A stretch of 64,000 bases of DNA from Mesobacillus subterraneus (GTDB lineage: Bacteria > Bacillota > Bacilli > Bacillales > Cytobacillaceae): the NCBI RefSeq assembly GCF_003937825.1, contig NZ_RSFW01000017.1, positions 1 through 64,000 on the forward strand, read 5' to 3'. Position numbers and translations under genes: made by a program. Positions 51,667 through 61,091 of the stretch are shown here, one piece after another (positions within the stretch are counted from its first letter, which is position 1; every line of letters starts with the position of its first letter). The notes beneath the pieces were generated by a model. That model did no database searches. It saw only the letters and a list, made by a program, of their open reading frames with translations, and was not told the origin of the DNA.

Positions 51667-52626
51667 TTAGCCTTTTGTTTTGCCCGCCCCCATGAAGATT
51701 AAAGTGAAATCTTCAATAAAAGCAGGAATGTCCGCTTCCATTCCAATCCAGTCCAGAGTTTCCTCTGGTTCAGGCTCTGGTTTTGGTCTCAAATCAGCCA
51801 TGCTCATTCCCCTTGCACGTCCGGCTAGCTCGACGGTTACCCTCCTCGGCAGGTACTTCACCAGGTTTTTATTAACAAGCGCACTTAATGTAATCACGTC
51901 ATGAAGCGGCGCTCCCTGGATGCCCGGGACGTTCTTTTTGTAAGCTTCGAAATAATAATCATATACAGGCTTGATCAAATCCTTGAAAGGCGATTGGCTG
52001 TTCTCCGCTAGGTAATCAATCACAGCCGGCGGAATAATTGCTTTATTGGTTATATTCAAAGGATGAAGGAATACATTCCTTGCCTTCTCAAGCACTTGAT
52101 TAGCAGCAATCGGATCAGCATAGAAATTCGCCTCTGCATCAGCCGTCACGTTGCCAGGTACAAGGAAAGCTCCTCCCATGATATAGACCGCATCAACCGT
52201 TTCAAAAGCTTCCTGGCCATACAGTATAAAAGGGATTGCAAGGTCTGTCTGCCTCCCTACCCCTACAATCACGAGGTTATTAGGGTATTGATTGACAATC
52301 TCCAGAATTTTATTGATATCATAGACTTCCACTTCGCCGAGACCTTCTGGAGGCCTGATCGGTCCAAGCCCTTCAGGTCCGTGTATTTCCGGATAGAATG
52401 TGGCAAGTTCACCTGATAGAGGTCCGGATGAACCGGCAATGATCGGAATATCCTCTCTCCCGCCCAATTTCAATAGATAAGCTGTATTTTCAATTGCCTG
52501 CTGCTTCTTGATATTCCCATATCCTGTTACGACACCTACAACATTCAGTTCCGGATGCAGCAGGGCATACATAAGCGCAAGTGAATCATCGACGCCTGAA
52601 TCAGTGAACAACAAGATGTTGTACAT
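51667..52626 (-). CDS. Inosine-uridine-preferring nucleoside hydrolase family protein
   Basis: 319 residues. The N-terminus NILLFTDSGVDDSLALMYALLHPELNVVGVVTGYGN contains the D-x-x-x-D-D calcium/ribose motif of nucleoside hydrolases, here D-S-G-V-D-D. IHGPEGLG, VYIMGGAFLVPGNVTADAEANFYADPIAANQVL and PLHDVITLSALVN complete the active site. The enzyme cleaves the N-glycosidic bond of ribonucleosides for purine or pyrimidine salvage. AGGAGG lies upstream of ATG 52626. It appears monocistronic. Confidence 0.92.
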   Translation of the reverse strand: MYNILLFTDSGVDDSLALMYALLHPELNVVGVVTGYGNIKKQQAIENTAYLLKLGGREDIPIIAGSSGPLSGELATFYPEIHGPEGLGPIRPPEGLGEVEVYDINKILEIVNQYPNNLVIVGVGRQTDLAIPFILYGQEAFETVDAVYIMGGAFLVPGNVTADAEANFYADPIAANQVLEKARNVFLHPLNITNKAIIPPAVIDYLAENSQSPFKDLIKPVYDYYFEAYKKNVPGIQGAPLHDVITLSALVNKNLVKYLPRRVTVELAGRARGMSMADLRPKPEPEPEETLDWIGMEADIPAFIEDFTLIFMGAGKTKG

Positions 52627-52820
52627 AGCCAGCCTCCTTACTTCCTATATGTACAGTATATGATTCTCCTTATATGATTCATTCACATTGTGCTTTATAG
52701 GGTTGTTCTTAATCGAGAAGGTATGTCGAATGAACTGTTTTTGCCTGATTATCTTGTCAGCATAGAAGCAAAATCGTACAATCCATTTCGTGTGATTTAT
52801 TTGAGAGGAGATTTTTTGGA

Positions 52821-54050
52821 TTGAAGTTTAACGAAAATGAAAAGTTCAGTATATATAACGGCCTGGCAACAACGGCTTCAACTAACATGGTCAACGGATA
52901 TATTCCGCTTTTTGCGATAGGTGTCCTTGGAGCAACGAACCAGCAAATCGGCTTGATTATTTCCCTCCCTTCGATCATTGGAATGCTCGCTCTGATTCCT
53001 GGAGCTTATTGGCTTAACAGAGTTAAAAGCAAAAGGAATTTTGCAGTCGTCTCGACTCTCTTCACCAGGCTGTTGTTCAGTTTGATTCTATTTGTCCCAT
53101 TTTTGGGAACTCCCCATGGAGCATGGGCGCTTGTCGCCTTGATCGCACTGCTTAATTTCCCAGGCGCTTTATCAGGCCTGTCCTGGCAATCGATGATTGG
53201 CGACCTGGTTCCTGAGAAACGAAGAGGAGAATTTTTCAGTTCAAGGAACAGGTATAATACGATCGCTGCCATGGCTGTTACATTTGCTACTGGCTTATTC
53301 TTGCAGCAATTCGACAAAGACAGTGCCTTCCCATATCAGATTTTATTTTTTGCCGCATTTTTATTTGCTTTAATAGAAATCTATTTCCTTATGAAACACA
53401 GAGAGCTGCAATCTAGCGAGAAAAAAGCTGCCGTATTAAATGTAGAGTCGGGCAATCTATCGCTTCATGTGTACAAACATAAGCCCTTTTTAGCGTTTGT
53501 CATAGCAGCCCTGTTGTTCAGCTTCACTGCCCAGATGGCTTGGTCTCTGTTCAGCATCTATCAAATCAAGGAGGCTAACGCGACCGCATTGTGGCTAAGC
53601 CTGTTTTCCGTCACAAATCAATTGGCTCAGATCGTAAGTATTAAATGGTGGGCAAAAGCAGCAGACCGCCGCGGCAACTCCTTTGTATTATTTGTTGCAG
53701 CCGCTGGGATGGCAACTGCACCAGCATTGACGATGCTATCTACCAACCTGATCTACCTTACTCTAATTAATTTGTGGATCGGCCTATTCGTATCGGGAAC
53801 AAATCTTTTATTATTCAACCAGCTCCTTAAGGTATCTCCGGACGCCGACCGGACGAATTGCATTGCGAATTATAATTTCCTGCTTTCTATTGTTGGTTTT
53901 ATTGCACCACTGGTCGGTGTTTACCTGCTTAATGGTTTCGGCATGACAGCTGCAATGAACCTAATTTCACTTTTTCGCTTGCTTGCCGCTTTCTCATTCT
54001 TGTTCGTTGCATTAAAGATAGAAAGAAAGATCGTTTCTGAAGCATTTTAG
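52821..54050 (+). CDS. MFS transporter
   Basis: 409 residues starting at TTG 52821, 10 bases after GAGAGGAG. There are about 12 hydrophobic segments. The helix 2-3 loop is GAYWLNRVKSKRNFAVVSTLFTRLL and the 4-5 region carries GLSWQSMIGDLVPEKRRGEFFSSRNRYN, typical of an uncharacterised MFS branch in Bacillaceae. AAGMATAPALTML and WIGLFVSGTNLLLFN mark the C-terminal half. Substrate unknown. Confidence 0.85.
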   Translation: MKFNENEKFSIYNGLATTASTNMVNGYIPLFAIGVLGATNQQIGLIISLPSIIGMLALIPGAYWLNRVKSKRNFAVVSTLFTRLLFSLILFVPFLGTPHGAWALVALIALLNFPGALSGLSWQSMIGDLVPEKRRGEFFSSRNRYNTIAAMAVTFATGLFLQQFDKDSAFPYQILFFAAFLFALIEIYFLMKHRELQSSEKKAAVLNVESGNLSLHVYKHKPFLAFVIAALLFSFTAQMAWSLFSIYQIKEANATALWLSLFSVTNQLAQIVSIKWWAKAADRRGNSFVLFVAAAGMATAPALTMLSTNLIYLTLINLWIGLFVSGTNLLLFNQLLKVSPDADRTNCIANYNFLLSIVGFIAPLVGVYLLNGFGMTAAMNLISLFRLLAAFSFLFVALKIERKIVSEAF

Positions 54051-54066
54051 AGATAGACTAAAAGTT

Positions 54067-54117
54067 ATAAGAGCAAAAATAGGTGGATCACCAGTTTCTG
54101 CTCTTATTTTATTTTTT
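54067..54117. terminator. Terminator between MFS gene and methyltransferase
   Basis: ATAAGAGCA (54067-54075) and TGCTCTTAT (54099-54107) enclose a second small hairpin, GGTG-GAT-CACC; a T-rich tract follows. Confidence 0.75.
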
Positions 54118-54666
54118 CTGGCAAAGAATCGTCTGCCTGCCTTCCTCTTCAGCTTCTTCAAAGAAGATAATCCTCCAATCCCTGAACACCTCCAGCAATT
54201 CATTAGATTCCAGCTTATACGCGTCAGATATCGTTTCCTTAGAACCTGGACCCGCCTTAAAGTAAGTTTCCATAAAAAAGTAACCATTTGTATTCACCAG
54301 CTGCTTGATCGTAGGAAACAAAGACCGAGCCAAAAAGTAGGTCATAATGACAAGGTCATATTGGTCATCCGTATTTTTTAACTGGTTAGACAAGTCCGCA
54401 GAGTAAGCTTTTACCTGCATACTTCGCCGGCCAGCTTCCTTATTTACAAAGTTAACTGCCACCTCAGAAATATCCAGCCCCGTGACTGCGTAGCCATTTT
54501 CGGCCAGGTAGAAACTGTTCCCTCCAAGACCGCAGGCAAGGTCGAGCGCCTTTCCCCCTTTTAATACTGGCTTTAATCCTGAAAGTTTCTTATTTGGCAT
54601 CGGTATATGCCCAACTGATACTTTCTTTGAGTATTTATCGTTCCATTTTTCACTGGTATCCACCAT
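54109..54666 (-). CDS. Class I SAM-dependent methyltransferase (TehB-like)
   Basis: 185 residues. The Rossmann-like SAM site is visible: KALDLACGLGGNSFYLAENGYAVTGLDISEVAVNFV (motif I D-L-A-C-G-x-G and the acidic motif II), then AYSADLSNQL and DLVIMTYFLARSLFP. The layout resembles tellurite/selenite-type TehB and thiopurine methyltransferase-like small enzymes. The substrate is not known. It lies convergent to the MFS gene. Confidence 0.85.
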   Translation of the reverse strand: MVDTSEKWNDKYSKKVSVGHIPMPNKKLSGLKPVLKGGKALDLACGLGGNSFYLAENGYAVTGLDISEVAVNFVNKEAGRRSMQVKAYSADLSNQLKNTDDQYDLVIMTYFLARSLFPTIKQLVNTNGYFFMETYFKAGPGSKETISDAYKLESNELLEVFRDWRIIFFEEAEEEGRQTILCQKK

Positions 54667-54820
54667 ATCGCACCATCCTTATCGAAGTTTATATACCGAC
54701 TATATCATTTATTTATCTAGCAATTTTTGATTTTTAAATATTCAGAAAATATATTGAAAATATACCCTAAACAAGTCATACTTTAACTACAACTAAATAT
54801 TAATAATTAACGGTAGTTTT

Positions 54821-54834
54821 AGTAAGCGCTTTCA
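54821..54834. promoter_or_regulatory. cre site (CcpA binding)
   Basis: AGTAAGCGCTTTCA, whose complement TGAAAGCGCTTACT fits the cre consensus TGWAARCGYTWNCW at every position. It lies 25 bases before the start codon of the dicarboxylate symporter, implying catabolite repression. Confidence 0.75.
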
Positions 54835-54858
54835 TTATATTTTTTAGGAGGAGATGAA

Positions 54859-56100
54859 ATGTCATTAACTAAGAAAATCCTGTATGGTATGGCTCTTGGT
54901 ATCATTGTCGGACTTATTTTTAATCTAGCCTTCCCTTCAGCTTTCGAAACAGTCAATAATTATGTTTTGGTTCCGCTAGGAAAAATCTTTGTTAATCTTA
55001 TCAAAATGCTCGTTGTACCCATTGTCATAGTATCCCTGATCCTTGGAACTGCCGGTATCAGCGATCCGAAGAAGCTCGGAAGGATTGGCGGCAAGACCAT
55101 TTCCTTCTTCCTGATTACAACTGCAATTGCCCTGGTCCTAGCAATTGGAACAGCGATGATTATTAAACCGGGAACTGGCAGCTTCCAGCTGGACGGTGCA
55201 ACATTCGAGGCAACTGAAGCCCCTCCTGTTATTGAAACCCTGCTGAACATTATTCCAGCCAACCCGCTTGGTGCTATGGTAGAAGGCTCTATGCTGCAGG
55301 TTATCGCATTTTCAATCATTATCGGCTTCGGAATAGCCAGGATCGGTGAAAAAGCATCAGGCCTGATCAGGCTTGTCGAACAGGCTAATGAAGTGCTGAT
55401 GTACCTCGTTCAGGCTGTCATGAAATTCGCTCCATATGGTGCCTTCGCTCTGATCGCAACGGCAATAGGCGGACAGGGATTCGGAGCGATTGCAGCGATG
55501 GGGAAATATATGTTCGTGGTACTCTTCGTCCTTCTGCTCCACCTGATTATCACCTATGGCTCAGCCGTATCCTTACTAGGTAAAATGAATCCAATCCGCT
55601 TCATTAAGGAGTTCTCTCCTGCAATGATCGTGGCATTCAGTACATCCAGCAGCGCTGCAACATTGCCGATTTCCATGAAAACCTTGCAGAATAACCTGAA
55701 GGTATCCAAAAGTGTTAGTGGATTTGTTCAGCCGCTAGGAGCTACGATTAATATGGATGGTACAGCAATCATGCAGGGTGTTGCGACCATTTTTATTGCT
55801 CAGGTATATGGCGCAGATTTAAGCATTGCACAGATTTTGACCGTTATCTTGACAGCCACGCTCGCCAGCATCGGTACTGCGGGAGTCCCGGGTGTTGGAC
55901 TGATCATGCTGTCCATGGTTTTAACTTCCGTCGGGCTCCCTGTGGAAGCCATTGCTCTTGTCCTTGGTGTTGATCGATTACTCGATATGTGCCGGACAGC
56001 TGTAAATATCACTGGTGACGCCGCATGCGCAGTCTATGTTGCCCGCTCTGAAGGAGAAACTCTGGAGATCGATACAGAGGAAAAAAATGTAACAGCTTAA
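54859..56100 (+). CDS. Dicarboxylate/amino acid:cation symporter (DAACS family)
   Basis: 413 residues. Family motifs are FVNLIKMLVVPIVIVSLILGTAG, the serine-rich loop FSTSSSAATLPISMKT, GATINMDGTAIMQGVATIFIAQ (N-M-D-G-T), and TASIGTAGVPG-like ATLASIGTAGVPGVGLIML, with DRLLDMCRTAVNITGD near the end. Transporters of this family carry C4-dicarboxylates or glutamate/aspartate with Na+ or H+. Glutamate versus dicarboxylate specificity cannot be decided by eye. A perfect-consensus cre site in the promoter region fits catabolite-repressed carbon-source uptake, as for B. subtilis dctP. RBS is TAGGAGGAG. Confidence 0.92.
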   Translation: MSLTKKILYGMALGIIVGLIFNLAFPSAFETVNNYVLVPLGKIFVNLIKMLVVPIVIVSLILGTAGISDPKKLGRIGGKTISFFLITTAIALVLAIGTAMIIKPGTGSFQLDGATFEATEAPPVIETLLNIIPANPLGAMVEGSMLQVIAFSIIIGFGIARIGEKASGLIRLVEQANEVLMYLVQAVMKFAPYGAFALIATAIGGQGFGAIAAMGKYMFVVLFVLLLHLIITYGSAVSLLGKMNPIRFIKEFSPAMIVAFSTSSSAATLPISMKTLQNNLKVSKSVSGFVQPLGATINMDGTAIMQGVATIFIAQVYGADLSIAQILTVILTATLASIGTAGVPGVGLIMLSMVLTSVGLPVEAIALVLGVDRLLDMCRTAVNITGDAACAVYVARSEGETLEIDTEEKNVTA

Positions 56101-56107
56101 CACGAAG

Positions 56108-56142
56108 CAGCGGCTCTATATTCTAGAGCCGCTGTTTTTTTC
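56108..56142 (+). terminator. Terminator of the dicarboxylate symporter gene
   Basis: CAGCGGCTCTA (56108-56118) and TAGAGCCGCTG (56124-56134), 11-bp stem, followed by seven T. Confidence 0.93.
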
Positions 56143-56392
56143 TTATATCTTATTGTTATGGCAGTATTCATCAATTAATCGCTGAATTTCATCTAGATCG
56201 GGTGCCTTGCCATTAAAAGAAAACTTGACCTCCTCGATAAACTCGCCAATACATGAATGGCTCCATCCTGGCTGATTACACTGTATTCAGGCTCAAAAAC
56301 ATAGCCATTGCGTTCGATTGCTCCCAAACAAAATCAACCTCCAGCCTATCTTTTCTTTTGTTATCCCCTATTACGCCTATCTTAGCCGTCAT
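56143..56392 (-). pseudogene. Small hypothetical gene with two frameshifts
   Basis: Starting at ATG 56392 the frame gives MTAKIGVIGDNKRKDRLEVD, FVWEQSNA and then runs out. A second frame continues with NGYVFEPEYSVISQDGAIHV, and a third with IGEFIEEVKFSFNGKAPDLDEIQRLIDEY ending in TAA 56143. Together they spell one coherent protein of about 83 residues, so the gene is broken by two frameshifts, unless these are sequencing errors. The family is a small Bacillus hypothetical that I cannot name. Confidence 0.6.
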
Positions 56393-56489
56393 ATTATCCG
56401 TAACATTTTTATTATCACAATTAAAGGGTAGAGTATAGTCGTAGAAGAGCCTAAATTTGCTCTTCTTTATATGTCTGGAGGGATTCTAT

Positions 56490-57134
56490 ATGAAAGTTTT
56501 AGTTGTAGGCGCCAATGGACAAATAGGCAAACAGCTGGTCGAGATGATACACGATAGTAAACACCATGAAGTCAGGGCAATGATCAGGAAACAGGAACAG
56601 GAAGCAACATTCAGGGAAAAAGGAATTGATACAGTACTCGCCAGCCTTGAAGGCACGGTGGATGAAATTGCTGCCGCTGCATGTGGATGCGATGCGATTG
56701 TTTTTACAGCAGGTTCAGGAGGACATACCGGGCTTGATCAAACATTGCTGATCGATTTGGATGGTGCCGCGAAAACCGTAGAGGCTTCAGAGAAAGCAGG
56801 AATCAAACGGTTCATTATGGTAAGCGCACTCCAGGCGCACAATCGGGAAAACTGGTCTGAAGCAATCAAGCCTTATTACGCAGCTAAACACTACGCAGAC
56901 AGAATTCTCCTCCAAAGCGGTTTAAATTATACAATCATCAGGCCGGGCGGACTTCTCAACGAAACAGGAACCGGCAAAGTAAAAGTTGCCGAGAATCTGG
57001 ATAGAGGCAGCATACCAAGAAGTGATGTAGCGAAGACGATTTTCGCAGCGCTTAATGAAGAGAATACTTTCTGGAAATCGTTTGATCTCATTTCAGGAGA
57101 TGTAGAAATTAAAGATGCACTGAAAAAGCTTTAG
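56490..57134 (+). CDS. NAD(P)-binding SDR/NmrA-type protein (YhfK-like)
   Basis: 214 residues from ATG 56490, after GGAGGGATT; the longer frame from 56457 lacks a box. MKVLVVGANGQIGKQLVEMI is the nucleotide loop. AVVFTAGSGG-like DAIVFTAGSGGHTGLDQTLLIDLDG, KRFIMVSALQAHN, YYAAKHYADRIL and YTIIRPGGL follow the atypical extended SDR pattern of B. subtilis YhfK. It likely binds NAD(P)H; the substrate is unknown. Confidence 0.87.
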   Translation: MKVLVVGANGQIGKQLVEMIHDSKHHEVRAMIRKQEQEATFREKGIDTVLASLEGTVDEIAAAACGCDAIVFTAGSGGHTGLDQTLLIDLDGAAKTVEASEKAGIKRFIMVSALQAHNRENWSEAIKPYYAAKHYADRILLQSGLNYTIIRPGGLLNETGTGKVKVAENLDRGSIPRSDVAKTIFAALNEENTFWKSFDLISGDVEIKDALKKL

Positions 57135-57330
57135 ATTTATTGGGAAATTCTCTTAAGCATTATCCCGATTCCCTTTTATTTCAACACCAAATAGCTTCCT
57201 CTTCCCGGAATGAGGGGATGCTATTTGGGAAAAATAATGGATTCACTGTTTTCCCTTTTAAGCGTTCAATTGAGAACTTGCCGGAATTATGTATATATAG
57301 TACCTAACACATATTTTCCTGGAGGTCCTC

Positions 57331-57606
57331 ATGAACAAGCATTCAAAAAAACAGCTGACTGAAAAGGATAAAAAGATCTTTGCCGCTCTATGTGAATTAT
57401 CCAATGGAGAAAGAAATGAATTTGATTATCCTGGTATCGGTCCCAGGGAAATCGGAATGAAAGTTGGCAGAGACAAGTACGATGCCGCAGCATATTGCAA
57501 CCTGTCTTTAAAAAAACTGGTCGAATTCGACCTAGTAGAGAAGCTTCCAAATGGAAAGTATCTGCCGAGAAACGAAACAGAGGGACGGTTCTCCTGTTTT
57601 TGTTAA
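57331..57606 (+). CDS. Hypothetical protein, winged-helix-like
   Basis: 91 residues behind CTGGAGGTCC. The sequence (LTEKDKKIFAALCELSNGE, PGIGPREIGMKVGRDKYDAAAYCNLSLKKLVEFDLVEKLPNGKYLP) has the pattern helix-helix-recognition helix-wing seen in small winged-helix proteins, but I recognise no family. The end FSCFC contains two cysteines. Its stop codon lies in the stem of the following terminator. Confidence 0.7.
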   Translation: MNKHSKKQLTEKDKKIFAALCELSNGERNEFDYPGIGPREIGMKVGRDKYDAAAYCNLSLKKLVEFDLVEKLPNGKYLPRNETEGRFSCFC

Positions 57607-57629
57607 AACAGCAGAACCGCCCCTTTTTT
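57582..57629 (+). terminator. Terminator overlapping the end of the hypothetical gene
   Basis: A stem of about 17 bp pairs 57582-57600 with 57605-57623, with one bulge and one mismatch, followed by T6. The stop TAA (57604-57606) straddles the loop and right arm. Confidence 0.8.
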
Positions 57630-58672
57630 CATTCTTTTACCTGAACTTTTATACTCGGCAGCTGGATATTATGCTCAACGAATATGCTGGCTATCGTGTG
57701 TCTTAACTGGCTTTCTATTTTTTCTTTAATTTCAAAGTTTTCTACTGGGATCTCTATCAGGAAGTCCATTGCTTTACTGTGAAAATCTACGAAGCGAATA
57801 TTGGGCTCTGGAAAATCGAGTATGCCGGGAGAACTTTCCTTGATGTCTTTAACAGCTCGTTCAAGAAGACTCTCCACCAGATGACTGTCGATGCCAAAGG
57901 CGACACTTACCTTCACTTCTGCAGTCATTTTGGCACTGGTCCGATTCTTGATAATTTGTTCGATAAAATATTGGTTAGGGACGACCAATACTCCCTCCTT
58001 GGCTGTGCGGATGACAGTTGAGCGAAGCCGTATCCTTTCAACACGGCCAATCTTATCATTGATCTGAATGACTTCCCCTACTTCAATCGGCCGTTCGAAT
58101 AAAATGATCAGGCCTGAAACAAAGTTACCTGCGATATTCCTCATCCCGAAACCTATTCCGATTCCAAGGACGCCAAGAATCGCACCCAACGCAGTCAGGT
58201 TAATGCCAACACTTGTCAAACTCACTGCCATAGCTGCGAACATCACGGTATAGTAAATGATCCGATTGAACGTATAGCCTAACCCTCTGTCTACCCCATA
58301 GTACTCATAGACGGAAGATAAAACGTACCTGTTGAACAATTTCACAAGTCTATGTGCAAGCGAAACAATCAAGAACGCTATGACCAAAAGCAAAATTGTT
58401 ACATCCACTTCACCATGCGTGTATAACGGATAAAAAAGCCATTGTGTCTTTGAAAAGGTAAACAGGAGCAAGATGATAATCCCATAAAACGTTACCCAAT
58501 CCGCAAGCGAATCAATAACTGGAAGCACCCTTTGCTGGAATTTGGTATCTTTATCACCTGTATGCTTCGCGATTTTTTTGATCAGCCAGTTGCCGATCAT
58601 GATGAATGCCAAAAATATGGCAAGTCTGATAATATCATCACGTGAAATATCCCTGATAAAAGAATCAATCAT
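57629..58672 (-). CDS. Small-conductance mechanosensitive channel (MscS family)
   Basis: 347 residues from ATG 58672 (AGGTGG 6 bases upstream). Four membrane helices precede the MscS pore segment LTALGAILGVLGIGIGFGMRNIAGNFVSGLIILFERPIEVGEVIQIND, with the glycine/alanine-rich TM3, then the beta domain VERIRLRSTVIRTAKEGVLVVPNQYFIEQIIKNRT and the C-terminal alpha/beta part. The channel releases solutes under hypo-osmotic shock. It is convergent with the upstream hypothetical gene. Confidence 0.92.
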   Translation of the reverse strand: MIDSFIRDISRDDIIRLAIFLAFIMIGNWLIKKIAKHTGDKDTKFQQRVLPVIDSLADWVTFYGIIILLLFTFSKTQWLFYPLYTHGEVDVTILLLVIAFLIVSLAHRLVKLFNRYVLSSVYEYYGVDRGLGYTFNRIIYYTVMFAAMAVSLTSVGINLTALGAILGVLGIGIGFGMRNIAGNFVSGLIILFERPIEVGEVIQINDKIGRVERIRLRSTVIRTAKEGVLVVPNQYFIEQIIKNRTSAKMTAEVKVSVAFGIDSHLVESLLERAVKDIKESSPGILDFPEPNIRFVDFHSKAMDFLIEIPVENFEIKEKIESQLRHTIASIFVEHNIQLPSIKVQVKE

Positions 58673-58744
58673 ATACAACCACCTATTTAATCGTTATACC
58701 AGTCTATTCCTGAAAAGCCCAGATGATAAACTTACATAAAAAGG

Positions 58745-58791
58745 GCTGCCTTCCTCGGCAGGAAAAAAGTCCCTGAAGCAAGGGACGTTTT
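58745..58791. terminator. Double hairpin terminator after the erythromycin-esterase-like gene
   Basis: GTCCCT (58769-58774) and AGGGAC (58781-58786) are flanked by A6 and T6, so they work on both strands. A second hairpin, CTGCC-TTCCTC-GGCAG, lies at 58746-58761. Confidence 0.75.
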
Positions 58792-58797
58792 TTATCG

Positions 58798-60039
58798 TTA
58801 ATATTTCAGGGGAACCAATGCAGATGTTTCATCTATATAAATGAAGCCATCATACCTTTTGGCCATCCTTGATGGCACGTAATTGCCCAAATGCTCCATT
58901 TCAGGGTGATAGACAACGCCTACCGCACGATGGTCAATAACCTCACTAAATTCCATTTCATTATCCTTAGAAAAAAGTAAGTATTGATCGTGTGCAGCTG
59001 CACGATGCATGGAATCCTCCCAACTTCCTGATTGTGCATTTGGCAATTCCATTGCCTCAACAGCGCCTCCCCATTCTTTTGAAGCTATTACGGTGCCATG
59101 GTGGGTGCCAAAACCGAGCGCAAACACTTTCTCGCCATATTTCTCTCTTAAAATCTGCCCAACATTGATGAGGCCCTCTTCCGCCATATCTGTCGCCCTT
59201 GCATCACCAATATGCGTATTATGCTCCCAGATAACCGCTTTGGCACCATTCCCATGGGCAAGCATGATTTTTTCCAGCGCACTTACCATGTGGGTATCAC
59301 GGATATTCCAGTCCTCCGCTCCTCCCTTGGCCATTGCCCGATAGTATCGCTCTGCGTCCAGCATTACAAGGCTGTTCACTTCGAGGTTAAGGTCGCCTTC
59401 TTTGTCTTTTGGATAGCTTTTTCGTTTTTTTTGCAAATCAATCAATACCCTGATGACCTCTTCAGTGCAGTCCTCTCCATAATAAGCGGAAGAAATCGCA
59501 TAGTTCTCACCACGCCGGTCAAAAGGTTCAAAACAAGCAAAGGCGGTTTTAGCCGATTCAACATTTTCAGGCGAAATCTTTTCCAGAACGTTGATGATTT
59601 CCTCCATCGATTCCCACAAACTATATACATCAAGCCCATAAAATCCCACTTTTGTTTTTGCTAGATCATTATAGTCTTTGAGCCACTTGACCAATTCAAG
59701 AACTTCTTCATTTGCCCACATCCATGTTGGCCAGCGATCAAAGTCCTTCAATGATGAACGGGCATCACCCTGGATAAAGCCTTTAATATATTGATTAACG
59801 GTAAAACATGAAGGCCAATCACCCTCTACTGCGATAATCGCAAAGCCTTTTTCCTCAATAAGTCTCCTGGTGATCTCTGCCCTGATGGTATAAAATTCGG
59901 AAGTGCCGTGGGAGGACTCGCCAAGTAATACAAACTCCTTATACCCAGCAGCTTCCACGATTGCGTCCAAATCGTCATATGTGTCGAATCTTACTCCATG
60001 CTTCTTAATCGATTCAATGAGCTTTTCTTGCCTGTCCAT
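58798..60039 (-). CDS. Erythromycin esterase family protein
   Basis: 413 residues. The active-site motifs of the Ere/succinoglycan-biosynthesis hydrolase family are present: LLGESSHGTSEFY (catalytic histidine/glutamate), AVEGDWPSCF, YGLDVYSLWESM, VIWEHNTHIGDARATDM (second histidine) and LGFGTHHGTVIA. True Ere enzymes hydrolyse the macrolide lactone, but many chromosomal Bacillus homologues act on other esters, so resistance should not be assumed. Start ATG 60039 follows AAGGTGG. It appears monocistronic. Confidence 0.87.
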   Translation of the reverse strand: MDRQEKLIESIKKHGVRFDTYDDLDAIVEAAGYKEFVLLGESSHGTSEFYTIRAEITRRLIEEKGFAIIAVEGDWPSCFTVNQYIKGFIQGDARSSLKDFDRWPTWMWANEEVLELVKWLKDYNDLAKTKVGFYGLDVYSLWESMEEIINVLEKISPENVESAKTAFACFEPFDRRGENYAISSAYYGEDCTEEVIRVLIDLQKKRKSYPKDKEGDLNLEVNSLVMLDAERYYRAMAKGGAEDWNIRDTHMVSALEKIMLAHGNGAKAVIWEHNTHIGDARATDMAEEGLINVGQILREKYGEKVFALGFGTHHGTVIASKEWGGAVEAMELPNAQSGSWEDSMHRAAAHDQYLLFSKDNEMEFSEVIDHRAVGVVYHPEMEHLGNYVPSRMAKRYDGFIYIDETSALVPLKY

Positions 60040-60176
60040 GCTGTACCACCTTCTTTCGTTCGGCTTTTAATGAGAGCGGATGATTCTGTTAAGTTATCTA
60101 GACGTTTTTGGGTAAACACAAGCCATTCAGAACCTTTCTTATCCCTTAATCTACCCAAACCATTTGCAAGAGAATC

Positions 60177-60207
60177 TAAAAAACCCATTCCTGAAAGGGA
60201 ATGGGTT
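60177..60207 (-). terminator. Terminator of yebC/yeeI gene
   Basis: AACCCATTCC (60182-60191) and GGAATGGGTT (60198-60207) with a minus-strand T-run. Confidence 0.88.
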
Positions 60208-60216
60208 CTTTAATAT

Positions 60217-60933
60217 TTAATCTAATTCAACATTATGATAAACCTGCTGAACATCTTCCAAGTCCTCCAATGCATCGATCAGCTTCTCGAACTGGGCCTG
60301 TGCTTCAGGATCAAGTTTGATGTCATTCTGGGCAAGCATTGTCAATTCAGCTACCGTAAAATCAGTAATGCCTGCATTCTTGAAAGCTTCCTGAATCGCA
60401 TGGAACTGATCGGGTTCACCATAAACGATGACAGAATCGTCTTCTTCCAGGATGTCACGGACATCCACATCTGCTTCCATCAGAATTTCAAGTGCCTCTT
60501 CAGCGCTTTTTCCTTCGAAACCAATGACAGCTGTGGCATCGAACATATAGGAAACCGATCCGCTCACACCCATGTTTCCGCCATTTTTTCCGAATGCCGC
60601 ACGGACATTGGATGCTGTTCGGTTAACATTGTTCGTCAGGGCATCGACAATCAGCATGGAACCATTAGGGCCAAATCCTTCATAACGTAGCTCGTCATAG
60701 TTGTCATCGCCGCCGCCTTTTGCTTTCTCGATCGCGCGGTCAATAATCACCCGTGGTACATTATATGTCTTGGCTCTTTCCAAGACGAACTTCAATGGCT
60801 GGTTGGAATCAGGATTAGGCTCTCCTTGTTTGGCTGCAACATAGATTTCTAGAGCGAATTTAGAATAAACACGACTGGTATTTGCATCCTTGGACGCTTT
60901 CTTCTCCTTGATGTTGTTCCATTTACGACCCAT
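60217..60933 (-). CDS. YebC/PmpR-family protein (YeeI)
   Basis: 238 residues from ATG 60933 ([34 protein letters not shown]). The shorter start is preferred over GTG 60942 because the known family N-terminus is [73 protein letters not shown] and SVSYMFD are the conserved TACO1/YebC segments. Bacterial members have been linked to transcription control and, for TACO1-like ones, translation of difficult (proline-rich) sequences; the precise role here is open. Confidence 0.92.
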   Translation of the reverse strand: MGRKWNNIKEKKASKDANTSRVYSKFALEIYVAAKQGEPNPDSNQPLKFVLERAKTYNVPRVIIDRAIEKAKGGGDDNYDELRYEGFGPNGSMLIVDALTNNVNRTASNVRAAFGKNGGNMGVSGSVSYMFDATAVIGFEGKSAEEALEILMEADVDVRDILEEDDSVIVYGEPDQFHAIQEAFKNAGITDFTVAELTMLAQNDIKLDPEAQAQFEKLIDALEDLEDVQQVYHNVELD

Positions 60934-61091
60934 ATTTCCCACTCTCTTTCACTTATATCAGATCCCGTTCCACACATGTTTCATGTGGACACAGTCTTTC
61001 ACAGATAATATTATACATTAAATGGAGGATTTGTTAAGGGGAAAGATTCTGAAGGAGACTGAGCCATCGTGTTATTAAATGGCAGGTCCCA

